A stretch of DNA of 64,000 bases, taken from NCBI GenBank assembly GCA_963921195.1, contig OY992540.1, positions 172,517,896-172,581,895 of the forward strand, given 5' to 3'. A program made the translations under genes and the position numbers. Below are positions 10,581 to 22,480 of the stretch, piece by piece. The stretch is from Pegoplata infirma (Eukaryota > Arthropoda > Insecta > Diptera > Anthomyiidae). The notes beneath the pieces were generated by a model that was given only the letters and a program-made list of their open reading frames with translations, ran no database searches and was not told where the DNA came from. Within the stretch, counting starts at the first letter, position 1; every line of letters starts with the position of its first letter.

Positions 10581-11639
10581 GGCTCAACGTGTAAGTATCC
10601 TTTTTTTCTTGTTCACAGTGTTGCCATATATCAAGATTTCCTTTTTTTTGCAAGTTTTTTAGGTGCTAAAAAGATTTCAAGATTTTTTCTAAAAAAACAA
10701 GTTTTTTGGAAAATAATAAAGTTTTTTCAAGTTTTTCTTAATTAGTAAAAAAATACAAAAAGCATCAGTTTTTTTGTAAGTTCCCAAAATATTGGCCCCA
10801 GACTAACATTTTAGTATACCGAACGATTCAGAATCCCTATTTGAGTTGACTTAGCGTGTCCGTCTTTCAGTCTATGTAAACGGTTACAATTAAATATGAC
10901 TTTAATTTATGAAAATATGAGATATTCGATTAAAATTTTGTTTTTAACTTGGTAACCTTATTAAATCCATTTAAAATCAGACCATTCTTTGACTTGGTCG
11001 CCATATGAAAATTCCATCCGATATTTACTCAAATCTGTATGTTGGCAACATATAATAATTTTTCACTTAAATTGTATATTTGCTGCACTAATAAAAGATT
11101 TTACCACATATAGATCCAATCCCTCATATATTGTCGAGCATGCACCGGTTTTTGATATTTGCTTACTCTATACAATTTTTTGAGCCTTAATAAATTATGA
11201 CTCTTTCAAGGCTCAAAAATATTAATAGAACGCTCGAAATGTGGAGACCGCAAAGACTCATATTTGACTCTTAATTATGGATATGTAAAAAATTCAAAAT
11301 ATTTTTTTAACATCCCAGCAAAAAAAGAACATACTAAAATGTTAATAAAAAGTAGTTCAACTGCTGCTAAAGTAGTTCTAACTTTGCTGAAACTCTAGTG
11401 AATTTAACATGGTGGTGTCGCGCAAAATAAGTAGTTTTTTTTACATTTTTTAAGTACATATAAAGTAGTACTCATACTGTTGTCATAGTTTAAGTTTTTG
11501 TATGTAAAGTTTAATTACATCTTTAAGATAACTATTTAAGAGCATTTTTGCACTACTTAAAAAGTGTATTTTTAGAATTCATTAGGAAGTAGATTTAGTT
11601 AGCGATTCTGACGATGCCAATGTTCTAATAACATTACTA

Positions 11640-12500
11640 AACATCGAAAATGCGACTGGGACGCGACCTTATACACTTGATTACATTAGTTCTGCTGGTC
11701 AAAAATCCGGTCTCCACACTTTTCTATCACATCTGGTTTTTGAGAAAATTGTGGTCAAAGTTCAAAAAAATCGACGTTTTGGTCATTTTTAGAAACTCAT
11801 AGCGGATGAACCCGATGTGATGGTGACTTCAAACTAAGTCGAGGGTTAAGCTAAAACTTTCCTCTTTAAGATGCAGAACTCATTTGGTCAGTCGCCTTAA
11901 CTTTTTGGGCACTAATTGTATTTCAATGCTGTCATATCGAAAAAAAGTTTTTGGAGGAAAACACCTTATTAAAAGACAATTGGTGCTCCAAAGGTTAAAG
12001 CGACTGATGAATTGAGTTTTACGTCTTTAAAAGCAATGTTTGAGTTTTACCCTTAAAAAGTATGGAGACCGGATTTGTGACCAGGAGAATAATTGTAATC
12101 ATGTGTATAAGCCTTATACTATAAGGTGGCGTTCCATTCGAATAAGGTTTTTTTTTTCATATGATTTGTATCGGCAAAAATCGTTTTTTTTGTGAACAAG
12201 ACATCATTGAGAAATAATTGGTGCCCTAGGGGTTAAGGCGACTGACCAAAAGAGTTCAGCATTCTTAAGAGCAATGTTTAAGCTTTAGCCTCGACTTATT
12301 TTAAAGTCGCTATCATATCGGGTTCATCAGCTATGATTTGGCAAAAAATAACAAAACGGCGATTTTTTTTTTAACTTTGACATCAATTTTCCCAAAAACT
12401 TGATGTGATGGAAAAGTTTTGAGACCAGATTTGTGATGAGTAGAACAACTGCAATTAACTGTGTAAGGTCGCGGCCCAGTCGCATCAATATTTTTCAAAA
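11640..12500. repeat. nested foldback repeat
   Basis: The left arm starts AAAATGCGACTGGGACGCGA (11648) and its mirror TCGCGGCCCAGTCGCAT lies near 12470. Intervening mirrored blocks include GGTCTCCACACTTT / GAGACC, CCGATGTGATGGTGAC, and GTCAGTCGCCTTAA / TTAAGGCGACTGAC. A third related segment lies at 12060-12130, so the loop contains a partial repeat of an arm. Non-coding; termini not fixed to the base. Confidence 0.55.
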
Positions 12501-12844
12501 TGTTCAGTATTGTATTTTTTAAATAATTATAATTTGAGGGTATAATATAAAAGTTAATAAAAAAATATTCCTGGGGAAGTTTTAGAAATTGCATTTTGTG
12601 CGTGAACTTTTTTTCACCAAAATGAACTAAAGAAATGATTTTTATTATCTGTACAACATTGCCCATCGCGTGGTTGGATGAGCTTTTTTTTGACATAAAA
12701 ATGTTATAACCCTATTATACATAATTACGCCCACAAAAGTGTTCGTACCTCAAAAAATTGGGTCCAAGTTCAGGACTTTATACTTCATCCGACATAAAAT
12801 TGTTTCATTTGCTTGACAAAAAAACAATGATCGCTAAAAACTTG

Positions 12845-13050
12845 CGTTTTAGAGGTTGGTTCGCTTCTCCAAGGTGAAACTTTTCCCCTCCGGTCCGATT
12901 TTAACCTACCTAGGACTATAAAAAATATATGTACCAAACGTCAGGTGGATAGCTGTTTTATTTTGGACTACATCGTGTTACATACAGACAGACGGAGGGA
13001 TGTTCATAGAACTCAGAATCGATCACTGATCAATATAATATATCGTCACC
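12845..13050. repeat. dispersed fly repeat fragment (copy 2)
   Basis: AGAGGTTGGTTCGCTTCTCC, CGGTCCGATTTTAACC, CCAAACGTCAGG, TTTTATTTTGGACTACAT and CAGACAGACGGA parallel the segment at 229-449 in order. Non-coding. Confidence 0.5.
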
Positions 13051-14514
13051 AACAATCCAACACATTTTGCTTTTTTAAAGTAGCAGCGAAAAACGTTGTG
13101 AAACATTTTTTTTAATTTTGTTCATAAGTCCGTCATTTTTCATCGGATAGGACTGAATTTGGAAATGGTTTCAGTTAATGAATTGTATCACAACTAGCAA
13201 ATCACATTTTGATAATTTTTTAGGGGGACAATGCATCACAATCAATAACTTGATTTTAAAAAAAGTGTTGTCACTTTGTTTTGCATTTTAGGCGACGATT
13301 CTCTTTATGGGGAATGTAGTTAAAAGGTATAAAAACAAAATCAGTTTACACCAAATTTAAGATTAAACAAATTAAAAATAAAAAAAAGTTTTAATTCCTG
13401 GAATTGTAACCTATCAAATATTAACTTTTTGCCTTTCAATTATATATAAAACTATAGTTTAGACTAAAACTCTATTAAATATGTTCTTTTCATTACGTTT
13501 GAAAAATATTTAAAAAAACTCATTCCGACTATAGTGTTCTAAAGTAGTGGAATCCATATTATTGTCCTTCTTATTGACATATTTGGATGTTATTTTAAAC
13601 TACTGTTTTTGCAATAAAAAATATTCACTAATTGCTACTTTTTATGTAGTTTAAGTCTACTTCGTTTTGAACTACTTCGAATTTTTTTTGCTGGGATATT
13701 CATAAAAGAGTCTAAAAAGACTCCAAAAAGAATATGAACACACAATTTTCAGAATATTTTATGAGTCATATAAGAGCGCTGGGTTCGATTCCCAAGAGCA
13801 TTTTTAAGTTTTAATTTCAAATACCAAATCTGGGTTTAAAAATTGGAACATTTTGGGTATGTAAATATCTCAAGCACTATTATCGACACAAACTACGCTA
13901 CTTTAAAAGTTGATATATATTAGAACAACGGAGATATCGGGTGAAAACCATTGATGTTGTAATTGCGTTTTGAAAAAATACATTTTACTCCAAGCATATG
14001 TCGTTCCTTTAAAAAAAATGAGTTGTGGAGTTCTGAAATCAATATCTCAGAAAGTAATGGTCCGATTTTCTTTAAAACTTGATACAATACGAAAATGGAT
14101 AAGGAGATTCCGAAAATGCAAAAACACGTTTTAGACATAACTTGACTTATGTTGTTATGGGTTTTTGCCACAGATAGGAAAAACATCATATCATTATGTT
14201 TTCTGATCGTCTAAGGACTCTTTTATGAGTTTTTTCGAGCTCCAAATGAACGCTGGGTTGTTTTTTATTATTTTTTGACCTAAGCATTGAGACATTCGTT
14301 TTTTGCATGTAAAATGCCAATGAAATAGCAGGCATTGTTTTTTTATACAAAAGTAATGCCGGAGCCTAAGTATGCTTGATATAAAAATTGAATTGAAAAT
14401 ACATAAATTTGTATTAATTTTTAATATTGTAAAAAAAAAAAGATTTTTTTCACAAAAAAAAGATTTTTTTTTCAGAAAAAAAAAGTTTTTTCAAAAAAAT
14501 ATATTGCAACACTG

Positions 14515-15009
14515 CTTGTGCATCTTAGTTGTTCGAATTTTAGTGACTTGAAAATCATATCGTGCACTTTATATCATTACGATACAGTAAGTACTTAAAC
14601 AAAATATAGCTCTTCAAAGTTACACAGATTTTGCATATTTTTGACAAATGAAATCTTTAAATGGCTCCAAGGAGCTTCTGCGTGCCTAATATAACAAAAA
14701 TTAGAAGACCCCTGGTAAAATGCGTATTTTTTTATGATTTCTCATGGAATTGATGATATGTGTTTATATTTTTCTTATAAATTATTAAATGCAATATGTA
14801 TCGCATTGCTTATGACATCTAATGTGAACGCCCTAAAGTTATTTTTAATTTCTCAAGTTACACCCTTAAATGCAAATTGCCTTTGACCAACCTCTTACAT
14901 TAAATCGATAAAAAAAGTAATTAATCAAAACACTTGTATACTAGGCCGTATCGGTTTTTACTTTTATTTTTTCTGTAAGCTGAAAGGGGTCCAAAAAGTT
15001 TTCATTAAA
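14515..15009. other. AT-rich gap, no feature recognised
   Basis: I see no reading frame, repeat or structured element here beyond the 8-mer flanking the hAT-like element at its left edge. It could be remnant host DNA between two transposons. Confidence 0.5.
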
Positions 15010-17499
15010 CCCAGCAAAATGTTCGATTCCAAAGAATCGGTTGTGGAATCAACTATACTACCCTGCAATCGATTCTACTATGCATTGCATCATCGATGAT
15101 TTTTGTTTGAGATTGTCACGAAAGCAATACATCCTTTTCCTCTAAACTAGACCACTTATCTGTTCTACGGAATCTATTCTAGAATATGTTGCATGTAGTG
15201 GTACATGAATGGATTCCGAGATTTTTTAACGGTTACATATCTGTTCCATGTAATGCATTATGGATTGGTTCTGAATAATTAAATGATATTTTTTTTACAT
15301 TTTTTTTTATTTATTTTTCTTCCTTAAAAACATTTTAAAACTAAATACACAAGTATATAGTATAAATTAACAATTATTTTATCACAATAATCTTATCAAG
15401 AGAAAATCTATGGTCTTATGTATTAAGGAATAAAACAACCAATAAAAAAGAAGGCACATTTTTTCTAGAGAGAAATTGTAAGATTCTGAGAAATTTTTCC
15501 AATAGAAAATGTCTCAAATTCTGAGAAATTTTGTAGTAAAAAGTAAAATGTGTCAGCTTCTAAAACATTTTTGCTATGGAAAAAGTCTGAGATTCTGAGC
15601 GTTTTTTCGTACTGAAAAAATTTTGGATTCTAAGAATTTTTTTCTATTTTTATTTACAAAAAAAAAATGTCTCAGATTCTGAGAAATTTTTCTGCAACAT
15701 TCTTCGTGTAGAAAAAGTCTCAGATTCTGAGACAATTTTTCCTATAGAAAAGTCTCAGATTCGGAGGCATTTTTCCTATAAAAAAGTTTCAGATTCTGAG
15801 ACATTTTTTCTATAGAAAAAGTCTCAGATTCTGAGACATTTTTTCTATAGAAAAAGTCTCAGATTCTGAGACATTTTTTCTATAGAAAAAGTCTCAGATT
15901 CTGAGACATTTTTTCTATAGAAAAAGTCTCAGATTCTGAGACATTTTTTCTATAGAAAATTCTCAGATTCTGAGACATTTTTCCTATAGAAAAAGTCTCA
16001 GATTCTGAGACATTTTTCCTATAGAAAAATTCTTAGATCCTGAGACATTTTTCCTATAGAAAAAGTCTTAGATCCTGAGACATTTTTCCTATAGAAAAAG
16101 TCTTAGATCCTGAGACATTTTTCCTATAGAAAAAGTCTCAGATTCTGAAACATTTTTCCTATAGAAAAAGTCTCAGATTCTGAGACATTTTTCCTATAGA
16201 AAAAGTCTCAGATTCTGAGACATTTTTCCTATAGAAAAAGTCTCAGATTCTGAGATATTTTTCCTTTAGAAAAAGTCTCAGATTTGGTAGGACATTTTTC
16301 CTATAGAAAAAGTCTCAGATTTTGAGACATTTTTCCTATAAAAAAGTCTCAGATTCTGGGACATTTTTCCTATAGAAAAAGTCTCAGATTCTGAGACATT
16401 TTTTCTATAGATAAAGTCTCAGATTTTGAGACATTTTTCCTATAGAAAAAGTCTCAGATTCTGAGACATAGGAAAAAAATGTCTCAAAATCTGTGACTTT
16501 TTCTGTAGGAAAAATGTCTTAGAATCTGAGACTTTTTCTAAAGGCAAAATGTCTCAGAATCTGAGACTTTTACTATAAACAAAATGTCTCAGAATCTGAT
16601 ACTTTTTCTATAGGAAAAATGTCCTATTTCTTCTCAGATTCTGATCATTTTGCTTATAGAAAAATGTCTCAGATTCTGGGATATTTTGCCTATAGAAAAA
16701 GGTGATTCTGAGACATTTTGCCTATAGAAAAAGGTCCAGATTCTGAGACATTTTTCCTATAGAAAAAGTCTCAGATTTTGAGACATTTTTTTCCTATGTC
16801 TCAGAATCTGAGACTTTTTCTATAGAAAAAATGTCTTAGAATCTGAGACTTTTTCTATAGTCAAAATGTCTCAGAATCCGGGACTTTTTTTATAGGAAAA
16901 ATATAAATTTTCCTATAGAAAAGGCTTAGATTTTGACACATTTTTGCTATAAAATTCGCCACATTTTCCCTTAAGAAAAAATATCGGACTTTAAAACTTT
17001 TTGTACCTATAAAAAATTATCTGAAACTGTGGATACATACATGGTACAACCCTGATCATTCCTTAACAATGAATATAATATCCCACGCTTTTAGTTTTGA
17101 GAAAATGGATAGAATATGCTTCTTAATATTTCCATCAGTACAGCCGACAGCATAAATGTACATAAATTTTTACAATCTGAAAGAAACCATGAAACAAATT
17201 GTAAGTACCACGTTGATATACCAAATTAAGATGTGTACTTACGGTTTTTCTGCCATATGTATCGAGAATGTATTTAAAAGCACAATTAGTGCTGCGAAAA
17301 TCCATAATTTTGTCACCAAAAATATAACAAATAAATTGTTTTTTTTTTTATAAATTTTATTTTCAGTTTGACATTTTTTCCAAAAATTATAAGTTTTTTT
17401 ATCGATTCCGTGGAAACAGTAGAGGAATGGAGTAACATTACTGGGGAATCTATTCTAGAATACATTGCCAAAGAAACGATTCCAAAAAATTTTGCTGGG
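15010..17499. mobile_element. CCCAG-ended element carrying the 35-bp satellite
   Basis: The ends CCCAGCAAAATGTTCGATTC and ATTCCAAAAAATTTTGCTGGG-like (mirror) are flanked by AAA on both sides. Subterminal GATTC / GAATC motifs recur (GATTCCAAAGAATCGG, GGAATCTATTCTAGAATA, and GGGGAATCTATTCTAGAATA on the right). Almost 1.5 kb of the interior is the 35-bp satellite also found at 43970-45469 and 52511-53400. No transposase coding was recognised. Confidence 0.6.
15470..16990. repeat. 35-bp double-dyad satellite, block A
   Basis: The monomer is GTCTCAGATTCTGAGAC plus A plus TTTTTTCTATAGAAAAA. The first half is an imperfect palindrome and the second a perfect one. The block is regular from about 15700 to 16470 and degenerate before 15690 and after 16620. 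Local orientation flips occur near 16470, 16625 and 16795. Many units here read TTTTTCC rather than TTTTTTC, a variant that separates this block from block B. Confidence 0.95.
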
Positions 17500-17750
17500 A
17501 AATCAAAAATTTCCTTACCCTCCCGCATCGCAGTTAAAGTAAAAACCTCAAAAAATTACACACTTCATCTTATTTCTAGGCAACCAAGTTTTTTTGTTGG
17601 TGGTATTTGGAAAAGTAGGTCTTCCCTGTCTTGATAAGATCACATTCAAAAATATTCGCGAATTATGGGACTTTTAAGTAATAAAAAATCGCGAAATCGT
17701 AACTTCATCAGCGATTTCTCCGAGTTAAGCTATTTAAAAAAACTATGATA
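17500..17750. other. gap between CCCAG element and RT pseudogene
   Basis: This is AT-rich sequence with no recognised domain. It may include the decayed 5' part of the adjoining retrotransposon, but the translation gives no reliable match. Confidence 0.4.
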
Positions 17751-17859
17751 TGGTGGAAAACCTTCTGCTGGAACTTCAAATGCCTCCCCCGAAGTCTCCT
17801 AAAAATCAAAAAAAAAAACTTTGGTCGCTACCATCGCGGATTAAATTAAAATTTTCAAA

Positions 17860-19533
17860 AAAGGCCGTTCTTCAACTGCTAACCTGTTGGCTGGCCTTTT
17901 TGCAAGAAATTCTTTCTTGCCGGAAAGCAATCAACCACTACCCGAAATCGAAGGGTATCTCATACTATGCCCAAGATATTTTTCCGAGCTCGTGCAGTTA
18001 AAAGGGTTCTTGCGGATCTTAACGTAAATAAGTCACCGGGACCGGATGGTATACCAGCACTGGTGCTGAAGCAGTGTGCTTCGACGTTAGCACGTTCACT
18101 GGCTTACCTTTTTATCTTGTCCTTCCGTAAGGGAATCTTTCCATCATGTTGGAAGGTTGCCAATGTGCAGCCAATTCCTAAAAAGGGTTCGGCTAATAAC
18201 CCTGATAATTACCGCCCAATCGCAATATGCTCAGCGCTCTCGAAGGTAATGGAGAGTATAGTAAATTGCCATCTTGTTAGGTATCTGGAGGCTAACTTAC
18301 TTTTAAACGATCGACAGTATGGTTTTCGGAGAACTCGTTCTACTGGGGATCTGTTGGCGTTCCTTTCCGAACCATTTTGGTGAGAGTAAGGTGGTTGCTC
18401 TGGATATTTCCAAGGCATTTGATTGTGTGTGGCACGGTGCGCTCATATCCAAGCTTAATGCCTTTGGTGTCGGTAATGAATTCTCTCGATTTTCCTCGAG
18501 TTTCCTCAGGGATCGTTCTATACGTGTTGTTATAGATGGGTTCTCATCTGATGAGTTTCGGCTTCAATCAGGGGTACCGCAAGGTTCTGTTCTTTCTCCT
18601 ACCCTTTTTCTTATTTTTCTTAACGATCTTCTAAGTCAAACTTCAAATCCTATCTACTCTTTTGCAGATGACAGCAACATTTGTCATTCATTTTCCTTTG
18701 ATCGTAGGCCAAGCCTTGTTGAGGTTGAGGGCAAAAGGCAGATTATGAATGACACACTTAATCAAGACCTGTTGACAATCTCTGAGTGGGGTCTTGCGAA
18801 TAGGGTCAAATTTAATGCACGCAAGACTCAATGTTGTATGTTGACCCACAGGAATGTGGAATCAACAGTGTCATCTGTACATATGGGTGGAATAAGTATC
18901 GAGGAATCTGACACTCTTGATGTTCTGGGCATGAAAATTCAGTGTGATGTCCGTTGGAATAAGCACGTTTTTCAAGAGTCGAAAGAAGCATTCAAGTGTC
19001 TCGGTTTTTTAAACCGGTGTAAGAAGTACTTCACCTCATCAGATCTCCTCACTATTTATACCACCTATATCCGACCGAAGATGGAATACAACTCCCATAT
19101 ATGGGCAGGGGCTTCAAAGTCTATTTTGGAGCTCTTGGACCGTGTGCAAAGGAGGGCGTTGATGCTAATCAATGACAATAGTGTGTCCAACTCTATTGAC
19201 TCATTGGAGCATCGTCGGAATGTGGGTTGTGTGACTCTGTTCTATCGATATTACCATGGAAAGTGTTCTGCTGAGATAAGTGAACTTATCCCTAGAGCCC
19301 GAGTTTTTGTTCGCAATACTCGGTTGTCCAGTAGATCACATCCGTTTGTTGTCGATTGTCCAGTGGATCGCACAGCGCATTACAGAGAAGGTTCGTTCAT
19401 CAGTCGAACTAGCCGTATGTGGAATAATCTTCCCGCAGAGGTCTTCCCAGTTTCTTTCAATGTAGATAAATTCAAGTCAAATATCCACAAACACTACTCC
19501 CTCTTTCCTCCTCCTCATAACCTATTTTCCTGA
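17860..19533 (+). pseudogene. non-LTR retrotransposon reverse transcriptase (broken copy 1)
   Basis: The RT of a Jockey/CR1-type non-LTR element is recognisable across at least two frames. In 17967-18383 the finger/palm entry shows KSPGPDGIP, VANVQPIPKKG, NYRPIAI and RQYGFRRTRSTGDLLA. In 18319-19533 the palm shows LDISKAFDCVWH, SGVPQGSVLSPTLF and FADDS (F instead of the usual Y). These are followed by thumb and C-terminal sequence ending HYSLFPPPHNLFS. The two frames meet near 18370-18385, where an indel breaks the protein. Upstream at about 17860-17966 remnants such as GLFARNS precede the RT, but the endonuclease domain is not seen, so the copy is 5' truncated or decayed. A close relative of its 3' end lies on the opposite strand at 35446-35853. 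Enzyme family is certain; clade is inference. Confidence 0.9.
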
Positions 19534-19608
19534 TATCAACACAATGCACTGCATTAATAGGGGCATCCCCTGAGTGTTGGTTCAACGTAAAAAAAAAAAA
19601 AAAAAAAA
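19534..19608 (+). other. 3' UTR and poly(A) tail of RT pseudogene 1
   Basis: After the stop, CAACACAATGCACTGCATTA and GGGGCATCCCCTGAGTGTTG precede an A tract at about 19590-19608. The same 3' UTR, mirrored, follows the poly(T) at 35378, which fixes the 3' end of the family and shows that it ends in poly(A). Confidence 0.85.
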
Positions 19609-20545
19609 TTTAATATATTGCACCAGAAAAATTGTTAAACTGCTTAAAAAGTGTCCACTCAAAACAGCATCTTTAAAAAAGTATGCAAAAGAAGAGTTTG
19701 GGAAAGAGGTCTAGGTGGACTATGATTTAATAATTTTTAAAAGCAAAAAAAAATCGTAAACATTTTTTAATAATTTTTATTGAAATTCTTTACTCTAAAA
19801 CGCTAAACAAATATTGTGTCCGGGATTTAGATATTTAAAAAAAAGTTTTTCGGGACTTGGAAGACGTTTTATACGGGAATTTGAAATAACACGCTGAAAG
19901 TAATAACAAACGGCAAAACTTTCTTAACTCATTAGTTAATGAATTGTTTGGAGTTTGAAAGGTCCTGGATAGTCTTTGTCTCCAAAACGCAAAAAAATAT
20001 ATTTTTTTAATTTTTGTCACTCACTTCTCTTAATTGTTTTTTTTTTAAATTAAAATTTTTTTTTACCAATAAAATTGTAAATTTACAAATTTTTTCACGC
20101 GACAGTAATTACAAGGTCTTCTCGTGACTTTAGTAAAAATTACGAGCTTATTTGTAATTTTACAAGCTTTTTACCAATAAAATTGTAAATTTACAACTTT
20201 TTTGATGAGATAATATGTACTTGCAGGAATTCTCGTGACTCAACTAGAAATTTATTTTTTTAAATTACCTTGAAAATTTGTACATTTAAGAAACAAATTG
20301 TAAAATTACAAAGAATAATTTAAATTTCAATCGAAAAAACAAGGAAAACCGCCAAATATTGGTAAAGTGGGCTTACGGGACTTTTTATAGTAATTTGACA
20401 AGTTTTTTTTTTAGCGTAGAACAAGACCGCCAAATGCACAAAAGCTCTCCGAGCAATAGTTTTAGTGTTATCTAGTTTTAATTTATGATTTATTTTTATT
20501 AAAAAATTAAAATTGTTTAATTCGGCCTTCAAAATATTATATTTT
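19609..20545. other. AT-rich gap with a short direct duplication
   Basis: No gene seen. Near 20065-20260 a unit of about 115 bp occurs twice: ACCAATAAAATTGTAAATTT, then a TTTTTT run, then TTCTCGTGACT. Copies start at about 20067 and 20173. Confidence 0.5.
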
Positions 20546-20587
20546 GAGTAGGTTTCTTCTAGCTCGAGGTTATTACTTCCTTTACTA

Positions 20588-21829
20588 CCCAGCAAAATTT
20601 TCGGTTGCAAAGAACCGATTGTGGAACAACTTATACTTACCTAGAACCTGTTCTAATTCTTGTGCAACACCGATTCTTTTTACAAAGGGATTGTCCCAAA
20701 AGCAACAGGTGTTTGTAAGCAAAATTAGAACATATTTTTGTTCCTCGGAATCGGTTCTAGAAGTTAAATTTGGAACAGAAATAAGAATTAAAGAAATACA
20801 CTAATTTATTTAACAAAGATAAAGACAATCATACACACAAAAAAAAATATAAAAAAATTGTGTCCGTTTTGGGGATAATACAACCTATAAAGTGGTTTTG
20901 GATAATTTACCTAAGTTTTTTAGAGCAAAAACTTTGGTAAGTTATCCAAAACCACTTTATAGGTTGTAATTAAACCAAAAACTGGCACAATTTTTTAAAT
21001 TTTTTTTTGTGTGTACATAAATGGAATATTTACATTTCTTTAACACACATTTATCCTTTTTCCAGGGGTAACTCATGAATAGTAGTGTCAGTAATAACGA
21101 AGTCGTTATCTACAGGTGGCAATCTTTTTTTTGGGAACGATTTGGGAATAACGAAAAATAAACATTAAAAAATTTTAAAATTATGAATGAAAATTATTGT
21201 TGTGTCACTTGAAAATAAAAAAATACATAATAAAAAAAAGAAATGAATATAATTAAATCAAAAAAACCAGCAAAATTAAACGAAAAATAAAAGGTAAACA
21301 AAATTTCCAGCTTTCCCAGATACCATTTGTAAAACTAACACCACCTTTAAACGTCAAAAAGAATTGACTATTGCCTAGTCTTTATATATTTAAGTTTTTG
21401 CCTTTTTCGCCTCCAAAGTTGCATTTTTGGGTCTTACAATAATGACATACCAGAACATGGATTTTCTGCAAAAAAAATAAAAAACATAATATTATTAGTA
21501 TTTGACCCGACCCAGACAATGAAAATTTAATTTACTCACCTTTGTTCCAACAATTTTCACGATTATATCCTGCTATTTTAATAGAATTTCGTGTTTTTTC
21601 TTGGTTAAGAAAAATAAATTGATATTTATTTTTTAATTTTTTTGACACATAATTTTTTTTTTAATTCCTTAGAACCAAAATGTTATGAAATTTTGATTGC
21701 AGAGAACAAGCTTCACAATAATTTTCACTTAACTTGTTCTGAATAATTAAAGTGTAATAGGGTATGGTTACCGAAGAACCTGTTCTAGAACAAGTGTTGT
21801 CAGAATCGGTTCTGAAAAATTTTCCTGGG
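20588..21829. mobile_element. CCCAG-ended element with AGAACC-type repeats
   Basis: The ends CCCAGCAAAATTTTCGGTT and its imperfect mirror (GGTTCTGAAAAATTTTCCTGGG region) are flanked by TA (20586-20587, 21830-21831). The empty target CTTTTACTAATTAAA in copy Q2 shows that TA was duplicated on insertion. Subterminal repeats are AGAACCGATT / GGTTCTAGAA (20610-20770, 21770-21815). It holds the small hairpin element 20834-21013. No coding. Confidence 0.7.
20834..21013. mobile_element. 180-bp hairpin MITE with CACACAAAA ends
   Basis: The ends CACACAAAAAAAAATATAAA and the mirror TTTTTTTTTGTGTG are flanked by TA (20832-20833, 21014-21015). Inside, ACAACCTATAAAGTGGTTTT is mirrored at about 20950-20970, so the element folds into one stem. 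TA duplication is compatible with a mariner-type or related element. Confidence 0.7.
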
Positions 21830-22099
21830 TAATTAAAACTATGATATTCTCATAGAATAATTTTCATGAAAATTATTTTTCTGTTTTAAATTTATTTATG
21901 TTGGTCATTTTTGCAAGAATTAATCGAAACGTGTTTCGGAATTTGTCGGATCGACTAATATTAAATAATTTTTTCGTTCCTTAATTTTAAGAAAAACATT
22001 GACGTTAAAAAAGGAAAACCTGGCAATTTTCCTTAAATTAAGATAATTTTCCCATTTTTTGATAATTTTTCTTCTGTGTGCACGAATATTAAGAAAAAA

Positions 22100-22480
22100 T
22101 AAAATCGGCCGAACGCTTCTCTAGATATCGTTATTTGAAATTTGCAAAAAGTGGCGTTTTGTTTCCTTTTACGTTCAGGAAATTAAAAAAAATCTCCAAA
22201 TTTCATTCCCTTGACCGTTTCATAGAACTTGAGACAAGCTTTCATTTAAAATAAGTTTGACCCAAATCAAATCATTTTTCCCGTGGAGTCTTTCGATCAA
22301 TGTTTTAGTTTTTTAAAAAATGTTCACCAAAAACTTCAAACTTTGATCGAAGGGCGCCAGGGGTTTAAATATTTTGATTTGGCTCAAATTCGGTTTAAAT
22401 AAAAGTTGGTCTCAAGCTCTTTGAAATAGTAGGAAAAGCCGCTATTTTTAGAAATATTTTGACTAATTTCCAATGGCGAT
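22100..22480. repeat. short foldback repeat
   Basis: GAACTTGAGACAAGCTTTCA and GACCCAAATCAAATCA on the left are mirrored by TGATTTGGCTCAAATTC and AAAGTTGGTCTCAAGCTC on the right. ATATCGTTATTTGAAATT and CCAATGGCGATAA are further mirrored flanks. Exact termini not resolved; no coding. Confidence 0.5.

Larger units (their letters stand above)
11314..13695. mobile_element. CCCAG-ended element with AAGTAGTTC-type repeats
   Basis: The ends CCCAGCAAAAAAAG and TTTTTTTTGCTGGG are inverted and flanked by AT on both sides (11312-11313, 13696-13697). Just inside are repeated AGTAGTT / AACTACTT motifs (11350-11480, 13550-13680). It belongs with the elements at 15010, 20588 and 49068, which share CCCAG termini and 2-bp AT-rich duplications. 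It carries a nested foldback at about 11640-12500 and a dispersed-repeat copy at 12845-13050. Superfamily not assigned. Confidence 0.6.
10616..14514. mobile_element. hAT-like element, AAGTTTTTT-type subterminal repeats
   Basis: The left end CAGTGTTGCCATATATC and right end ATATATTGCAACACTG are inverted. The flanking 8-mers CTTGTTCA (10608-10615) and CTTGTGCA (14515-14522) match at 7 of 8, consistent with a hAT duplication. Both subterminal regions are dense in CAAGTTTTTT / AAGATTTTTT (10625-10760 and 14430-14500). The interior is largely the CCCAG element at 11314-13695. No transposase domain is seen. Confidence 0.7.
20546..21955. repeat. dispersed repeat Q, copy 1, interrupted
   Basis: GAGTAGGTTTCTTCTAGCTCGAGG and following bases up to 20587 continue at 21830 with AATTAAAACTATGATATTCTC and then CGTGTTTCGGAATTTGTC. 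The same order is uninterrupted at 27446-27690 and inverted at 33149-33370. The interruption is the CCCAG element 20588-21829. Non-coding. Confidence 0.7.

Noticed and set aside
12331..12696. 121-codon minus-strand open frame
   Set aside because: It covers the arm of the nested foldback and has no recognisable domain; the mirrored arm does not keep the frame.
13775..13800. GGGTTCGATTCCC as a tRNA gene
   Set aside because: A good box B/T-arm alone, but I find no box A, acceptor or anticodon arm upstream.
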